Notes under the pieces: model-generated
Told to the model about the DNA's origin: nothing
Database searches by the model: none
Seen by the model: only the letters and a program-made list of their open reading frames with translations
Source: Micropruina sp.
GTDB taxonomy: Bacteria > Actinomycetota > Actinomycetes > Propionibacteriales > Propionibacteriaceae
Reading direction: 5' to 3'
NCBI GenBank assembly: GCA_016716635.1
Contig: JADJVZ010000014.1
Span: forward strand, 762,517 to 826,516
DNA: 64,000 nucleotides
Shown: positions 1 to 9,040 of the stretch, one piece after another
Position numbering within the stretch: the first letter of the stretch is position 1
Layout of the letters: every line of letters starts with the position of its first letter
Program-made: the position numbers and the translations under genes

Positions 1-1458
1 GTTCCCGGAGCTGGGCTCGCGGGCATGATCGTGGAAGGCTCCCATGCCGACGTGGCCGAACGGGCGTGGAAGCTGGCGGCGATCGTCCGGGTGTTCGCCG
101 CCCACGGACGCCCCTGGCCCTGGCCCGACGGGGTGGGCGACGCCACCGGACTGCAGCCAGCCCAGAGGGAGGCGGCGGCGGAGCTGGTGGCGGCGGCCGA
201 GGCGGTGATCCGGCAAGGATTGGCCCGAATTGACCCCGACGGCTCCGCGCGGCTCTCCCGCGCAGCGCAGCGCGCCAAACTCGACGACCTGCCGCTGCTC
301 ACGCGGCTCGCCACCCTAGCGGCCAGCCAGGTGAGGGCCCTGCACGAGCGCAACGATGACGTCGACGAGACGGCGGCCTTCTCGGCCGTCGCCCAGGCGT
401 GGGCGCTCGGACGCGCGCTCACCTCGCCCGCACCCCCAGCCGCTCTCTACGGCGCGACAGGACCAGGCGCCGAGGCAGGGGTCCGCGAGCTGGTGCCGCT
501 CGCGGTCCGCTGGTGGAACGCCCCCACCGGGGCGCGCGGGCTGACCTGGTACGCCTGGGATGAGGCGGCCGGCCAGGTCGAGACTGCGACCACCGGGCGG
601 GCGGCGGGCGCCGATCCGTCGTTTGGCTTGAACTGGAATGGCCCGATGTTGTGGGGCGCCTCACCCGCCCAGTTGTGCAGTGGGCCGGCGACCCTCACGG
701 GCGCCGAACGCCGCGACGACGGCACTCTGAGCGCCACCTCGCGGACCACCGTCACTAGCACCCCCTGGACGTCCTTCGATGCCGAGGCCCTCGCTGCGAA
801 GGTCAATCAGGCCTCGGCGGGCGCGGCTCAGGTGGCGTTCGGACGACCTGAGCACCGGCTGCGGATGATCCTGCCCCGGACGTCGTTTGGTCTGGGCACG
901 GTCGAGCTCGACGAAGTGACGCAACAGTTCGTTTGGCCTGTCGTGGACAGCTCCGGGCATAGACACCGCCTGGCGCTCGACGCCACCCCCACGCACGCCC
1001 GGCTGTTCACGTGGCTGATCGAGCAGCGCAAAGTCGTGGCGATCGTGGCGCTGGATGACGAGCCGATTGCGGTGTTCTTGCCGGAGGCGAAGAGCATTCG
1101 ACTGGTCTCCCTCTCCGCGTCGTCGATCCGCCTTCCCGACGGCAAGGCCTCCTGGCAGCGCCGGTTACTCAAACTCGACACCCAGCGGCGTGCCACCGCA
1201 CCGCTCCGCGAACCCAACGCCCTCCAGCGGCTGTTCGCGACCATCGGCGACGTCGTGCTGGCGCTCGCCGCCACCGGGCAACCCCAGCTCACCTCCCGCC
1301 AGCGGGACACGTTGATCCGCTGTCAGCGCGAATGCGCCGACCTCGGCCTCACCACCCTCGCCACGGCGTTGGCCCCGCTTGTCGGCGAGGCACCGCCCCC
1401 CGCAACTCTGCTCGCCCTACGCTTCCTGCTCGATCGACTGGAAGCCTTGGCCGACTGA
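1..1458 (+). CDS. Unidentified protein, 5' end probably outside window
   Basis: The reading frame is open from base 1. The first ATG in frame is at 25 but has no convincing ribosome binding site, so the true start may lie upstream. From that ATG it encodes 477 residues. It is alanine-rich and mostly helical by eye, with no signal peptide, membrane segment or nucleotide-binding motif that I recognise. A tryptophan-rich stretch sits around residues 165-210 and a charged helical section in the C-terminal third. Nothing in the neighbourhood (an AI-2E-family permease on the same strand about 110 bp downstream) points to a role. I do not recognise the family. Coding status is supported by length and codon use. 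Confidence 0.7.
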   Translation, partial: VPGAGLAGMIVEGSHADVAERAWKLAAIVRVFAAHGRPWPWPDGVGDATGLQPAQREAAAELVAAAEAVIRQGLARIDPDGSARLSRAAQRAKLDDLPLLTRLATLAASQVRALHERNDDVDETAAFSAVAQAWALGRALTSPAPPAALYGATGPGAEAGVRELVPLAVRWWNAPTGARGLTWYAWDEAAGQVETATTGRAAGADPSFGLNWNGPMLWGASPAQLCSGPATLTGAERRDDGTLSATSRTTVTSTPWTSFDAEALAAKVNQASAGAAQVAFGRPEHRLRMILPRTSFGLGTVELDEVTQQFVWPVVDSSGHRHRLALDATPTHARLFTWLIEQRKVVAIVALDDEPIAVFLPEAKSIRLVSLSASSIRLPDGKASWQRRLLKLDTQRRATAPLREPNALQRLFATIGDVVLALAATGQPQLTSRQRDTLIRCQRECADLGLTTLATALAPLVGEAPPPATLLALRFLLDRLEALAD

Positions 1459-1569
1459 CCTGTTCATCTCGGGGCCGGGCGGCGGGTACGTCACCATCTC
1501 CTGGTGAGCCTTCACCGCCGACCTCAGGGAGGCCGCCCCGCGGGCGAGGCAACCGATACGCTGAGCGTT

Positions 1570-2784
1570 ATGACGAAGCACCCCGATAACGCTGTCACCG
1601 CCGCACCTCCCCCCGATTCAGCCGCGGTCGTGACCCCGGCCACGTCGGCCGAGGCGTCCGTCGCGGAGCCCGCCACCACCACTGTTGCCATCCCCGCCGC
1701 AAAACCCCGGCGACGGAACCAAGTGGTCGTGGGCAGACCCTTCAATCTTGGCTTTATCGTCACATTGGGTGCGCTGGTGGCCGTGACGCTCGGTGGTACC
1801 TTCACCAAGCTTTCGACTGTCATGGTCTCGATCGGGGCGGCGCTGTTCATCGCCATGGCCCTGGAACCCCTGGTGACCTGGCTCGAGAAGCGCAAGCTCT
1901 CCCGAGCGGCCGCCATCGCCGTGGTGTTCCTCGGATTCATGATTGTGGTCGGCGGGATCATCGCGATCCTGGTTCCGGTGGCCGTGCAGCAGGTGACGCA
2001 GCTAGCCAAGGCGACGCCAAGCTTCATCGCCAGCATCCAGAACGCCGACTGGTTCAAGAATTTCGTGGCGGCCAGTGGTGGCGGCGACATCTACGCCACG
2101 ATCTTGGCGCAGGTGCAGGCCTGGCTCTCCACCCCGGCGAACATCATCGCGGTGGCGGGCGGCTTCCTCTCGATCAGCACAGGCGTGATCGAGTTCGCCT
2201 CGAACACCCTCATCGTCCTGGTTCTGACGCTCTACTTCCTGGCGTCGATGAAATCGATGAAGACTGCCTTGGTGCGGATTTCGCCGGCTTACGCCCGCCC
2301 GCGCGTGGCGGCGATCGCCGACCAGATCACCTCGACGGTCGGTGGCTACGTGTCGGGCATGGCGATCCTGGCCACCTTCAACGCCATCTTCGCGTTCATC
2401 CTGCTGACCATCTTGGGCTCGCCGTACGCCGCCTTGCTGGCCTTGCTGGCCCTGCTCATCACGATGATTCCGATGGTGGGTCCGGCGATCGCCTGGATCA
2501 TGTGCACCATCGTCATGCTGTTCACCTCCCCGGTCGGTGCGTTGATTTTCTTCATCGTGTACTTCATCTACATGCAGGTCGAGGCCTACTTCCTCACCCC
2601 CAAGGTGATGTCGGAGGCCGTGGACGTTCCCGGCTCGCTCGTGCTCATCGGCGCCCTCGTCGGGGCGACCTTGCTGGGTCTCCTGGGCGCCCTGATCGCC
2701 GTGCCGGTCACCGCGTCGCTGCTGATCATCCTGAAGGACGTTTACATCCCCAAGCAGGACGCGAAGCTCGTCCCCGAGGACTGA
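1570..2784 (+). CDS. AI-2E family (PerM/TqsA-type) membrane permease
   Basis: A 404-residue integral membrane protein of the AI-2E exporter/PerM family. The first ~55 residues are a hydrophilic, Ala/Pro-rich cytoplasmic tail. Then come paired hydrophobic helices, a soluble helical middle part, and a C-terminal bundle with the family-typical stretch around MIPMVGPAIAW and a glycine-rich last helix pair (GALVGATLLGLLGALIAVPV). Members export small molecules such as autoinducer-2 or act in ion homeostasis; the substrate here cannot be told. The frame stays open upstream to a GTG at 1504, but the ATG at 1570 gives the usual length. It converges with the MarC gene, with only 11 bp between the stop codons. 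Confidence 0.85.
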   Translation: MTKHPDNAVTAAPPPDSAAVVTPATSAEASVAEPATTTVAIPAAKPRRRNQVVVGRPFNLGFIVTLGALVAVTLGGTFTKLSTVMVSIGAALFIAMALEPLVTWLEKRKLSRAAAIAVVFLGFMIVVGGIIAILVPVAVQQVTQLAKATPSFIASIQNADWFKNFVAASGGGDIYATILAQVQAWLSTPANIIAVAGGFLSISTGVIEFASNTLIVLVLTLYFLASMKSMKTALVRISPAYARPRVAAIADQITSTVGGYVSGMAILATFNAIFAFILLTILGSPYAALLALLALLITMIPMVGPAIAWIMCTIVMLFTSPVGALIFFIVYFIYMQVEAYFLTPKVMSEAVDVPGSLVLIGALVGATLLGLLGALIAVPVTASLLIILKDVYIPKQDAKLVPED

Positions 2785-2795
2785 TACTCCAGCGT

Positions 2796-3425
2796 TCAGC
2801 GCAATCCCGGGAACACCGCGAGCAGCCCGGCCACCATCATCTGGACGGCCGTCGCGGCGATGATCATGCCCATCAGACGGGTCATCACCACGCGCAGTTC
2901 CTGGGAGAGCAGGTGGCCGATGCTGGGCGCGAACCACAAGACCAGGCCCAGCGAACCAATGACGGCAGCGAGCGCGGTGCCGACCGAAACGTAGGTAGTC
3001 GGGGACGCATCGCCGACGAGCAGCACCAGGGTGGTGATGGTCCCAGGGCCCACGATCATCGGGAAGGCCATCGGGTAGAAGGCCACGTCCGTCTGAGCGT
3101 CTTGAGCGGCCTGCTCTTCGGGGGTCCGGCTGTGGGCCGTACTGCCCTGGCCGCTCAGCATGCTCAACCCGATGGTGAGCAGCACGATGCCGCCCGCGAT
3201 GCGGAAGTCGTTGACGCTGATCCCGAAGAACCCAAGAACGGCCGTTCCCGACATGAGGATCACACCGGCCAAGATGGCGGAGTAGAGCGTCGCCTTGACG
3301 GCCGTCCGGCGCTGCCGTTGGGCGGTATAACCCGTTGTCAGCGACAGGAAGACGGGCAGCGCCACAAACGCGTTCATGATCGCGAACAGGGCTGCGAACG
3401 CCTTAATGAACAGGGTCGTGTCCAT
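2796..3425 (-). CDS. MarC family (UPF0056) integral membrane protein
   Basis: A 209-residue protein with six hydrophobic segments, the normal size and topology of the MarC family. Typical features are the N-terminal helix ending in MNAFVALPVFLSLT, the glycine-rich second helix with FRIAGGIVLLTIGLSML, and the conserved FPMIVGPGTITTLV segment near residue 123. MarC proteins were once linked to multiple antibiotic resistance, but that role was withdrawn and their transport function is unknown. The gene is transcribed away from the PTS locus and converges with the permease gene. Confidence 0.88.
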   Translation of the reverse strand: MDTTLFIKAFAALFAIMNAFVALPVFLSLTTGYTAQRQRRTAVKATLYSAILAGVILMSGTAVLGFFGISVNDFRIAGGIVLLTIGLSMLSGQGSTAHSRTPEEQAAQDAQTDVAFYPMAFPMIVGPGTITTLVLLVGDASPTTYVSVGTALAAVIGSLGLVLWFAPSIGHLLSQELRVVMTRLMGMIIAATAVQMMVAGLLAVFPGLR

Positions 3426-3566
3426 TCAGCCTCCCAGTCAGTTGCTGTCCCCACCCTAAGCGAGTGGCACCGACACCGGCTCACGCCATGGTTAGGTCCC
3501 TGGGATTGACAGAGCCGAGCCCCCGAGGCACCATGGGCTTGATCCGTAAGGGTCATCAACAAATGA

Positions 3567-3595
3567 GGATTGTTACCGCTAGCGCGGGCGAGACC
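3567..3595 (+). promoter_or_regulatory. Ribonucleic antiterminator (RAT) site of BglG/LicT type
   Basis: The 29 bases begin GGATTGTTACCGCTAGCG and end GGCGAGACC. This closely matches the RAT consensus bound by the RNA-binding domain of BglG/SacY/LicT antiterminators (E. coli bgl: GGATTGTTACTGCATTCG). Its last bases form the left arm of the terminator at 3590-3628, so formation of the RAT hairpin excludes the terminator. It lies 86 bp before the PTS start codon. A TTGACA-like -35 element at 3506-3511 is a possible promoter, but no good -10 is visible. Confidence 0.88.
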
Positions 3596-3628
3596 TCCGT
3601 CATCAGAGGGTGACTGGGGTCTCTTTTT
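3590..3628 (+). terminator. Antitermination-controlled intrinsic terminator before the PTS gene
   Basis: A 13-bp stem (arms 3590-3602 and 3611-3623, one G-U pair and one mismatch, 8-nt loop) is followed by five T residues at 3624-3628. The left arm overlaps the 3' end of the RAT site. This is the classical mutually exclusive arrangement for sugar-induced antitermination. A second copy of the segment GCGGGCGAGACCTC lies just downstream (about 3638-3652) without the rest of the RAT. Confidence 0.88.
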
Positions 3629-3680
3629 GCGTTTTAGGCGGGCGAGACCTCTCTGCTTCTAAGGAAGGAATGAGAGGCAA

Positions 3681-5603
3681 ATGACTAGCAAGACGGCGAC
3701 ACTCGCCGAACAAATCGCCCCGCTCGTGGGCGGCCCGGAGAACGTCTCCTGGATGGGCGTCTGCACCACCCGGTTGCGCTTCATCGTGAAGGACGAGGGC
3801 AAGGTCGACCTTGACGCCCTCGGTAAGACGCCCGGCGTCGTGCAGGCGCTCCGCGCCGGCGGGCAGATTCAGGTCGTCATCGGGACCCACGTTGAAAATG
3901 TGCGCGACCAGTTGGTCGCGCTCAACGGTTGGACCGGCTTCAAAGAGGCCAGCGGAGACGCCGCCAAGGCGAAAGGCGGCCCCATGGATGTCGTCTTCGA
4001 CTTCCTCGGTGGAACCTTCCAGCCCCTGATCCCCCCCATCACCGGGGCGGCCATCGTCCAGGTGATCGCGCTGCTGATCGTCCAGTTCGGTTGGGTGGAC
4101 GCCAAGAATCCGACCTACCTCGTGCTCTCCGCCGCGGGCAACGCGATCTTCTACTTCCTGCCCGTCTTCGTCGGCTTCACCGCCTCACGCAAGCTCGGCG
4201 CCAACCCGTTCATCGGTGCCACGATCGCCGCGGCCCTGCTGCACCCCGACTTCATGGCCATCGGCAAGACCGGAGACGTCGTCCAGGCATTCGGCGTGCC
4301 GCTGTTCATGTACAACTACGCGAGCTCGATGTTCCCGGCGCTGCTGATGGCGCTGGCTCTGGGAGGCCTCGACCGGCTCCTGAAGAAAGGTATCCCGCAG
4401 GCCCTCCAGCAGGTCTTCGTCCCCACCTTCGAACTGCTGCTCCTCGTACCGCTGACGGCCTTGGTCTTCGGCCCCATTGGCGCGGTCATCGGCGCCCAGA
4501 TCGGAGCGGGGACGTCGTGGCTCAGCCATGCGGCACCCTGGGCCTTCTACGTCATCGTTCCCGCCGTCTGGATCGTTCTGGTGGCGTTGGGCATCCACTG
4601 GGCCGTCATCACGGTGGCCATTGCCGAACTCGCCTCGGGCTCCACCACGATCTTGGGGGCGGCCTTTGGTTACCAGTACGCGATGATGGGCGTCGCGCTG
4701 GCGGTGCTCATCAAGGCCCTCATGAAGCGAGACGAGGCCGTGCGCGGCACCGCCGCGGCCGCCAGCTTGGCCGTCGTCATCGGTGGCATCACGGAGCCCA
4801 CCTTGTACGGCTTGGTCTTGCGGTACCGCCGCGTCTTGGTCATCGAGGTCATCGCAGCCGCCGCCTCGGGTGCCGCACTGGGGATCTTCAACACCGTGAT
4901 GGTGGGCTTCAGCCCCGCCCCGATCCTGGCGCTGCCCCTCATGAAGCCGGTCCTCGGCGGCGTCATCGGCCTCATCGTGGCCTGCACCGTGGCGATCGTC
5001 CTGGTGCAGATCTGGGGCTACGAGAAGAAGGGCGCCACGCCTGCGACGGATGAACCCGCCGCCGTCACACCGGCGTCCGCGGGGGGCTTCCGCGGTGCCA
5101 TGGACACGACCGCTGCCTCCGCCGTCATGGCGATCAACGCCCCGCTGGAGGGGACCGTCCGCCCTCTCTCCGAGACCGGCGATCCGGTGTTCAGCAGCGG
5201 TCTGATCGGACCCGGTGTGGCTATTGCGCCGTCCGGACGTCGAGTCGTCGCACCGTGCGCCGCCACCGTGGTCGCCGCCCCGAACACAGGGCACGCCATC
5301 GGCCTGCGCACCGATGCCGGCCTGGAGCTGTTGATCCACGTGGGCATCGAAACCGTGCGCCTCGGGGGCAAGCCGTTCACGGTGGTCGTCGAAGCGGGCC
5401 AACACGTAGCGGCGGGGCAACTCCTGCTCGAGTTCGATCCCCAAGCCATCGAAGCCGCCGGCTGCTCGCTCATCACCCCGGTCGTGGTGACGAACCTGGC
5501 CGCCGGCCAAGAGGTAAACGTCATGGCCGAGGGGGCGGTGACGGTCGGGCAGCCGATCTTCGTCGTGCGGCCCAAATCCGCGGCAGCGGCGCTGCCGTCC
5601 TGA
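3681..5603 (+). CDS. PTS beta-glucoside-type transporter, EIIBCA
   Basis: A single-chain phosphotransferase permease of 640 residues in the order IIB-IIC-IIA, the normal size for the BglF/BglP family. The IIB domain (about 1-85) carries the phosphorylated cysteine in GVCTTRLRF (Cys28). IIC (about 105-455) has roughly ten membrane segments and the conserved GGITEPTLYGL loop. IIA (about 490-630) has the active histidine in LLIHVGIET (His553). It imports and phosphorylates a sugar using phosphate from HPr. The next two genes are an antiterminator and a YdjC-type deacetylase, so the sugar may be an aryl- or cello-/chito-type disaccharide; the exact substrate is inference. Expression is controlled by the RAT/terminator leader. 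Confidence 0.92.
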   Translation: MTSKTATLAEQIAPLVGGPENVSWMGVCTTRLRFIVKDEGKVDLDALGKTPGVVQALRAGGQIQVVIGTHVENVRDQLVALNGWTGFKEASGDAAKAKGGPMDVVFDFLGGTFQPLIPPITGAAIVQVIALLIVQFGWVDAKNPTYLVLSAAGNAIFYFLPVFVGFTASRKLGANPFIGATIAAALLHPDFMAIGKTGDVVQAFGVPLFMYNYASSMFPALLMALALGGLDRLLKKGIPQALQQVFVPTFELLLLVPLTALVFGPIGAVIGAQIGAGTSWLSHAAPWAFYVIVPAVWIVLVALGIHWAVITVAIAELASGSTTILGAAFGYQYAMMGVALAVLIKALMKRDEAVRGTAAAASLAVVIGGITEPTLYGLVLRYRRVLVIEVIAAAASGAALGIFNTVMVGFSPAPILALPLMKPVLGGVIGLIVACTVAIVLVQIWGYEKKGATPATDEPAAVTPASAGGFRGAMDTTAASAVMAINAPLEGTVRPLSETGDPVFSSGLIGPGVAIAPSGRRVVAPCAATVVAAPNTGHAIGLRTDAGLELLIHVGIETVRLGGKPFTVVVEAGQHVAAGQLLLEFDPQAIEAAGCSLITPVVVTNLAAGQEVNVMAEGAVTVGQPIFVVRPKSAAAALPS

Positions 5604-5678
5604 TCCAGGGGTGGGGGGGCGGCGCCGCACCAGCGGCGCCGCCTTCCCAGTCCGATCCAGCTCGAAAGGAGGTGACGG

Positions 5679-6548
5679 ATGCGAACCATCAAACGGATCT
5701 ATAACAACAACATCGTGCTCGCCGTCGACTCCTCGGGCGAGGAGGTCATCGTCACCGGCGCCGGCGTCGGCTACCTGACGAACAAGGGCCAGGCGGTCAA
5801 CGAAGGTCGGGTCGAACGGGTCTTCCAGATGACGGGACTCGTGAAGAGCGGCGCCTTCCGGGTGCTGCTCGAACTGCCCTACGAGGTGCTGCAGGCGACC
5901 ACCGCCGTGACCGCGCACCTCCGGCGGCACCACCAAATCACCCTGACCCCCGCGGTGGAAGTAGCCCTCGCGGATCACTTCACCCAGGCCCTGCGCCGGG
6001 TCGAACAAGGGATTCCCATCTACAACTCCATGTTGTGGGAAACCAAGATGACCTATCCCACCGAGTTCGCCATCGCGCTCGAGGTGTTGGAGGTCGTCCA
6101 CACCGAACTCGGCACCCGCCTGCCCCTGGATGAAGCCGGCTTCGTCACCTTGCACTTGGTGAACGCCGGGCTGTGCGGCGACCCTGGGCAGGCGCTCTCT
6201 CTGGGCCAGGCCCTGCACGACATCGTGGAAATCGTGGAACGTGATTTGGGCGTCCCCATCGAGGGCTCGCCGCCGACCGTCCGCTTCCTCACCCACGTGA
6301 AGTTCGTCATCCAGCGCCTCACTCGCCACCAAACCTATGCAGGCGGGTTCGTCCGACTCTTCGAAGAGCTCCGCGCCGAGAATCCGGCGTCCTTCGCCTG
6401 CGCGGTCGAGATCGGCAACTACCTGGAATCCACCTTCGCAACCAGCGTCACCGACGAGGAACACCTCTATTTGATGCTGCACCTCATCCGGTTGCGGCAA
6501 GACCTGCTCGGCACGCCCCCCACCATCAACCCGGCTGTCACAGACTGA
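5679..6548 (+). CDS. BglG/LicT family transcriptional antiterminator
   Basis: A 289-residue antiterminator. The N-terminal ~58 residues are the co-antiterminator RNA-binding domain (IKRIYNNNIVLAVDSSGEE pattern). Two PTS regulation domains follow (about 70-170 and 175-280). PRD1 has the family pattern around LADHFTQALRRVEQG and PRD2 the LTHVKFVIQRL stretch, both with histidines for PTS phosphorylation. A strong ribosome binding site (AAAGGAGGTGA) fixes the start. It lies 75 bp after the PTS gene and presumably binds the RAT at 3567-3595, so the operon is positively autoregulated. Confidence 0.92.
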   Translation: MRTIKRIYNNNIVLAVDSSGEEVIVTGAGVGYLTNKGQAVNEGRVERVFQMTGLVKSGAFRVLLELPYEVLQATTAVTAHLRRHHQITLTPAVEVALADHFTQALRRVEQGIPIYNSMLWETKMTYPTEFAIALEVLEVVHTELGTRLPLDEAGFVTLHLVNAGLCGDPGQALSLGQALHDIVEIVERDLGVPIEGSPPTVRFLTHVKFVIQRLTRHQTYAGGFVRLFEELRAENPASFACAVEIGNYLESTFATSVTDEEHLYLMLHLIRLRQDLLGTPPTINPAVTD

Positions 6549-6585
6549 TGTCGGCCGCCACCAAGACTCACCGTCAGGAACCCCT

Positions 6586-7392
6586 ATGCCCTCGTTGATC
6601 GTCCAGGCCGATGATCTCGCGATCAGCCACGCAGCCACCCTCGGCATCAAGGAGGCCGCCACCAAGGGGCTCGTCCGAGCCACCGGCATCTTCACGAACC
6701 AACCCGATGCTGCCTTCGCGGCCGAGGCTCTCCGGGACCTGAAGGGCCTCGACATCGGCCTCGATCTGAACTTGGTCACCGGACGCCCGCTGCTGCCAGC
6801 CGACCAGGTCCCCGGGTTGGTGCAGGCGGACGGGCGCTTCCGCACCTCGCACCAGATCAAGGCCGCCTATCCGGTGGTCGGGGGCGATGGCGTCTATCAA
6901 TCATTCGACCCCGAGCCCTTCGACCACGAGCAGACCCTTGCCGAAGCCCGTGCGCAGGTCGACCGGTTCTACGCCTTGTTCGACCGTCCGCCCGTTTACC
7001 TGCATCACCATTCGCTGGTGTCGGACATGTCCGACCAGGTGCTGCACGAGGTCGCCGCCGAGCGCGGGCTTCTCGTCATGGACGACCTGTACCGCAGCGG
7101 ACGCGTACCGCTGCTGCCGAACCCCTGGTACGGCTCCCCCTTCGGGCCGACCGAGCAGGTAGACGCCGACCCGATCAGCGACTTCGAGAACCTGCTGGAT
7201 GAGGTCGGCAGCCACGAACTCAGCATCCTCATCACCCACCCGGGTTACGTGGACGCCGACCTCTTGGACGCCAGCAGCTTCCACATCATCCGTGCCCGCG
7301 ACTTGGAGTTGGTGACCTCGCCTCGGATCCGCGACCTGCTCGCCAACCGCGGCATCGAGCTCACCAACTTCACCGAAGCGGGCCTGGCCTAG
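6586..7392 (+). CDS. YdjC/ChbG family carbohydrate deacetylase
   Basis: A 268-residue protein of the YdjC family, whose characterised member ChbG removes one acetyl group from chitooligosaccharides. Visible family marks are the metal-binding ADD near the N terminus (residues 8-10), the HHH cluster in YLHHHSLVSD around residue 142, and the HPGYVDADLL motif late in the protein. Cytoplasmic, no signal peptide. It is the third gene after the PTS permease and antiterminator, 37 bp downstream. This suggests the imported PTS sugar, or one of them, is acetylated, as in the E. coli chb operon. Its stop overlaps the convergent kduI stop by 4 bp. Confidence 0.87.
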   Translation: MPSLIVQADDLAISHAATLGIKEAATKGLVRATGIFTNQPDAAFAAEALRDLKGLDIGLDLNLVTGRPLLPADQVPGLVQADGRFRTSHQIKAAYPVVGGDGVYQSFDPEPFDHEQTLAEARAQVDRFYALFDRPPVYLHHHSLVSDMSDQVLHEVAAERGLLVMDDLYRSGRVPLLPNPWYGSPFGPTEQVDADPISDFENLLDEVGSHELSILITHPGYVDADLLDASSFHIIRARDLELVTSPRIRDLLANRGIELTNFTEAGLA

Positions 7393-8216
7393 AGCAGGGA
7401 CGTGGGGGGCACGGGATCCATATCGTCGAAGGACTTGTTCTCCCCGGCCATGGCCCAGACGAACGAGTACGCCGCGGTGCCGACGCCGGAGTGCACCGAC
7501 CACGAGGGCGAGATGACGGCCTGGCGGTCGGCGACCACGAGATGCCGGGTCTCCTTCGGCTCCCCCATGAGGTGGATCACGCGCGCGTCGCTCGGCACGT
7601 CGAAGTACAGGTAGCACTCCGTGCGCCGGTCGTGGGTGTGGGCGGGCATGGTGTTCCACATCGACCCCGGGTGAAGCCGGGTCACGCCCATCACGATCTG
7701 GCAGGACTGAATGCCGAACTCGTGGATGTACTGGGTGAGCGTCCGACGGTTGCTGGTGACCTGGTCGCCCAGTTCCCGGACGGTGCCCTGATCGGGTAGC
7801 GCCAGGGTGGTCGGGAAGGTGGTGTGCGCTGGGGCGCTGAACAGGTAGAACTGCGCGCCACCCTGCGGACCATCGGCGAAGGTCACCGACTGCGCGCCGC
7901 GTCCGACGTAGAGGCAGGCGCCGTTGGGCATCGTGTAAACGTCCGACCCGACGGTCACCACGCCGGTGTTGCCGACGTTGATGACGCCGAGTTCGCGGTT
8001 GGCGAGGAAGTAGTCGGCCCGCAGTTCCGCCGGCGCGGTGAGGGTCAGTTCGGCTCCGGCCGGGACGGCCCCGCCGAGCACGATCCGATCGTGGTGGGTG
8101 TAGGTCATCGTCACCTGGCCGGGCACGAAGACGTCCTCGACGAGGAAGCGCTCGCGCATGTCGGCGGTGTCGAAGAGGGGCAGTTGGTCGGGGCTGGTGG
8201 CGTAGCGCTGGTCCAT
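7389..8216 (-). CDS. kduI: 5-dehydro-4-deoxy-D-glucuronate isomerase
   Basis: KduI (4-deoxy-L-threo-5-hexosulose-uronate ketol-isomerase) converts 5-keto-4-deoxyuronate from unsaturated pectin sugars to 2,5-diketo-3-deoxygluconate. The 275 residues match the usual length. The cupin zinc ligands are visible: the HTHDRRTE segment supplies two histidines and a glutamate, and a further histidine lies in SPSWSVHSGVGT. It is the last gene of the minus-strand pectin operon, 33 bp after kduD, and supplies KduD with its substrate. Confidence 0.95.
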   Translation of the reverse strand: MDQRYATSPDQLPLFDTADMRERFLVEDVFVPGQVTMTYTHHDRIVLGGAVPAGAELTLTAPAELRADYFLANRELGVINVGNTGVVTVGSDVYTMPNGACLYVGRGAQSVTFADGPQGGAQFYLFSAPAHTTFPTTLALPDQGTVRELGDQVTSNRRTLTQYIHEFGIQSCQIVMGVTRLHPGSMWNTMPAHTHDRRTECYLYFDVPSDARVIHLMGEPKETRHLVVADRQAVISPSWSVHSGVGTAAYSFVWAMAGENKSFDDMDPVPPTSLL

Positions 8217-8249
8217 GAGATGGGTCTTTCAGTTGTGCGTGACAGGGAG

Positions 8250-9014
8250 TTAGCGGACGAGCCAGCCGCCGTCGACCGGGATGATGGCCCCGGTGAGGTA
8301 GTTCGAGGCGTCCGAGGCGAGGAACACGAAGGGCCCCTGGAGATCGGCGGGGGTGCCCCAGCGTCCCGCGGGGATCCGGGCCAAGATCGCGGCCTCCCGC
8401 TCGACGTCGGCGCGCAACTTGGCGGTGTTGTCGGTGGCCATGTAGCCCGGCGCGATCGCATTCGCCTGGACCCCGTGGGGGGCCAACTCGTTGGCGAAGG
8501 CCTTGGTCAGCCCGGCGACGGCATGTTTGCTGGCGGTGTAGCCGGGCACCAAGATGCCGCCCTGGAAGGAGAGCATCGAGGCGACGTTGATGATCTTGCC
8601 CCGCCCCTGCGCCACGAAGCCGCGGGCTGCGGCCTGCGACAAATGGAACACCGCGTCGAGGTTGATGGCCAGGACGTCGTCCCAGTCCTTCCCGGAATGC
8701 TCCAGCAGCGGCGCCCGGCGGATGATCCCGGCGTTGTTCACCAGGATGTCGAGGCCGCCGAGGGCGGCGATCACCTCGTCCACCGCGGCCACGAGCTGGT
8801 CCGGGGTCGCCGAGATCAGATCCAGCTCGAGGGAGTGGGTGCGGCGCCCGAGCGCTTGGATCATCGCCGCCGTCTCATCGGCGGGCGTCCGGTCTAGCAG
8901 GGCCACATCGGCGCCGGCCTCGGCCAGGGCGACCGCAGCCGCCTGGCCGAGCCCCCGCGACGTGCCGGTCACCAGGGCAACCCGGCCGTCGAGGCGGAAA
9001 GTATCGAGAATCAT
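8250..9014 (-). CDS. kduD: 2-dehydro-3-deoxy-D-gluconate 5-dehydrogenase (SDR)
   Basis: A 254-residue short-chain dehydrogenase. The Rossmann motif TGTSRGLGQA is at the N terminus, NNAG around residue 90, and the catalytic Tyr and Lys sit in GYTASKHAV. Together with the adjacent kduI this identifies KduD, which reduces 2,5-diketo-3-deoxygluconate to 2-keto-3-deoxygluconate (KDG) with NAD(P)H. The C terminus GWLVR is typical of KduD. It lies 26 bp downstream of the GH105 gene and 33 bp before kduI, in one transcription unit. Confidence 0.92.
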   Translation of the reverse strand: MILDTFRLDGRVALVTGTSRGLGQAAAVALAEAGADVALLDRTPADETAAMIQALGRRTHSLELDLISATPDQLVAAVDEVIAALGGLDILVNNAGIIRRAPLLEHSGKDWDDVLAINLDAVFHLSQAAARGFVAQGRGKIINVASMLSFQGGILVPGYTASKHAVAGLTKAFANELAPHGVQANAIAPGYMATDNTAKLRADVEREAAILARIPAGRWGTPADLQGPFVFLASDASNYLTGAIIPVDGGWLVR

Positions 9015-9040
9015 GAGCGTCCAATCGAGGAGAGCGAGTG

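Noticed and set aside
4185..6860. Long open frame (891 codons) on the minus strand opposite the PTS and antiterminator genes
   Set aside because: It is antisense to two clearly recognised genes; the amino-acid composition is Gly/Arg/Asp/His-rich as expected from GC-biased antisense reading, and no domain is recognisable.
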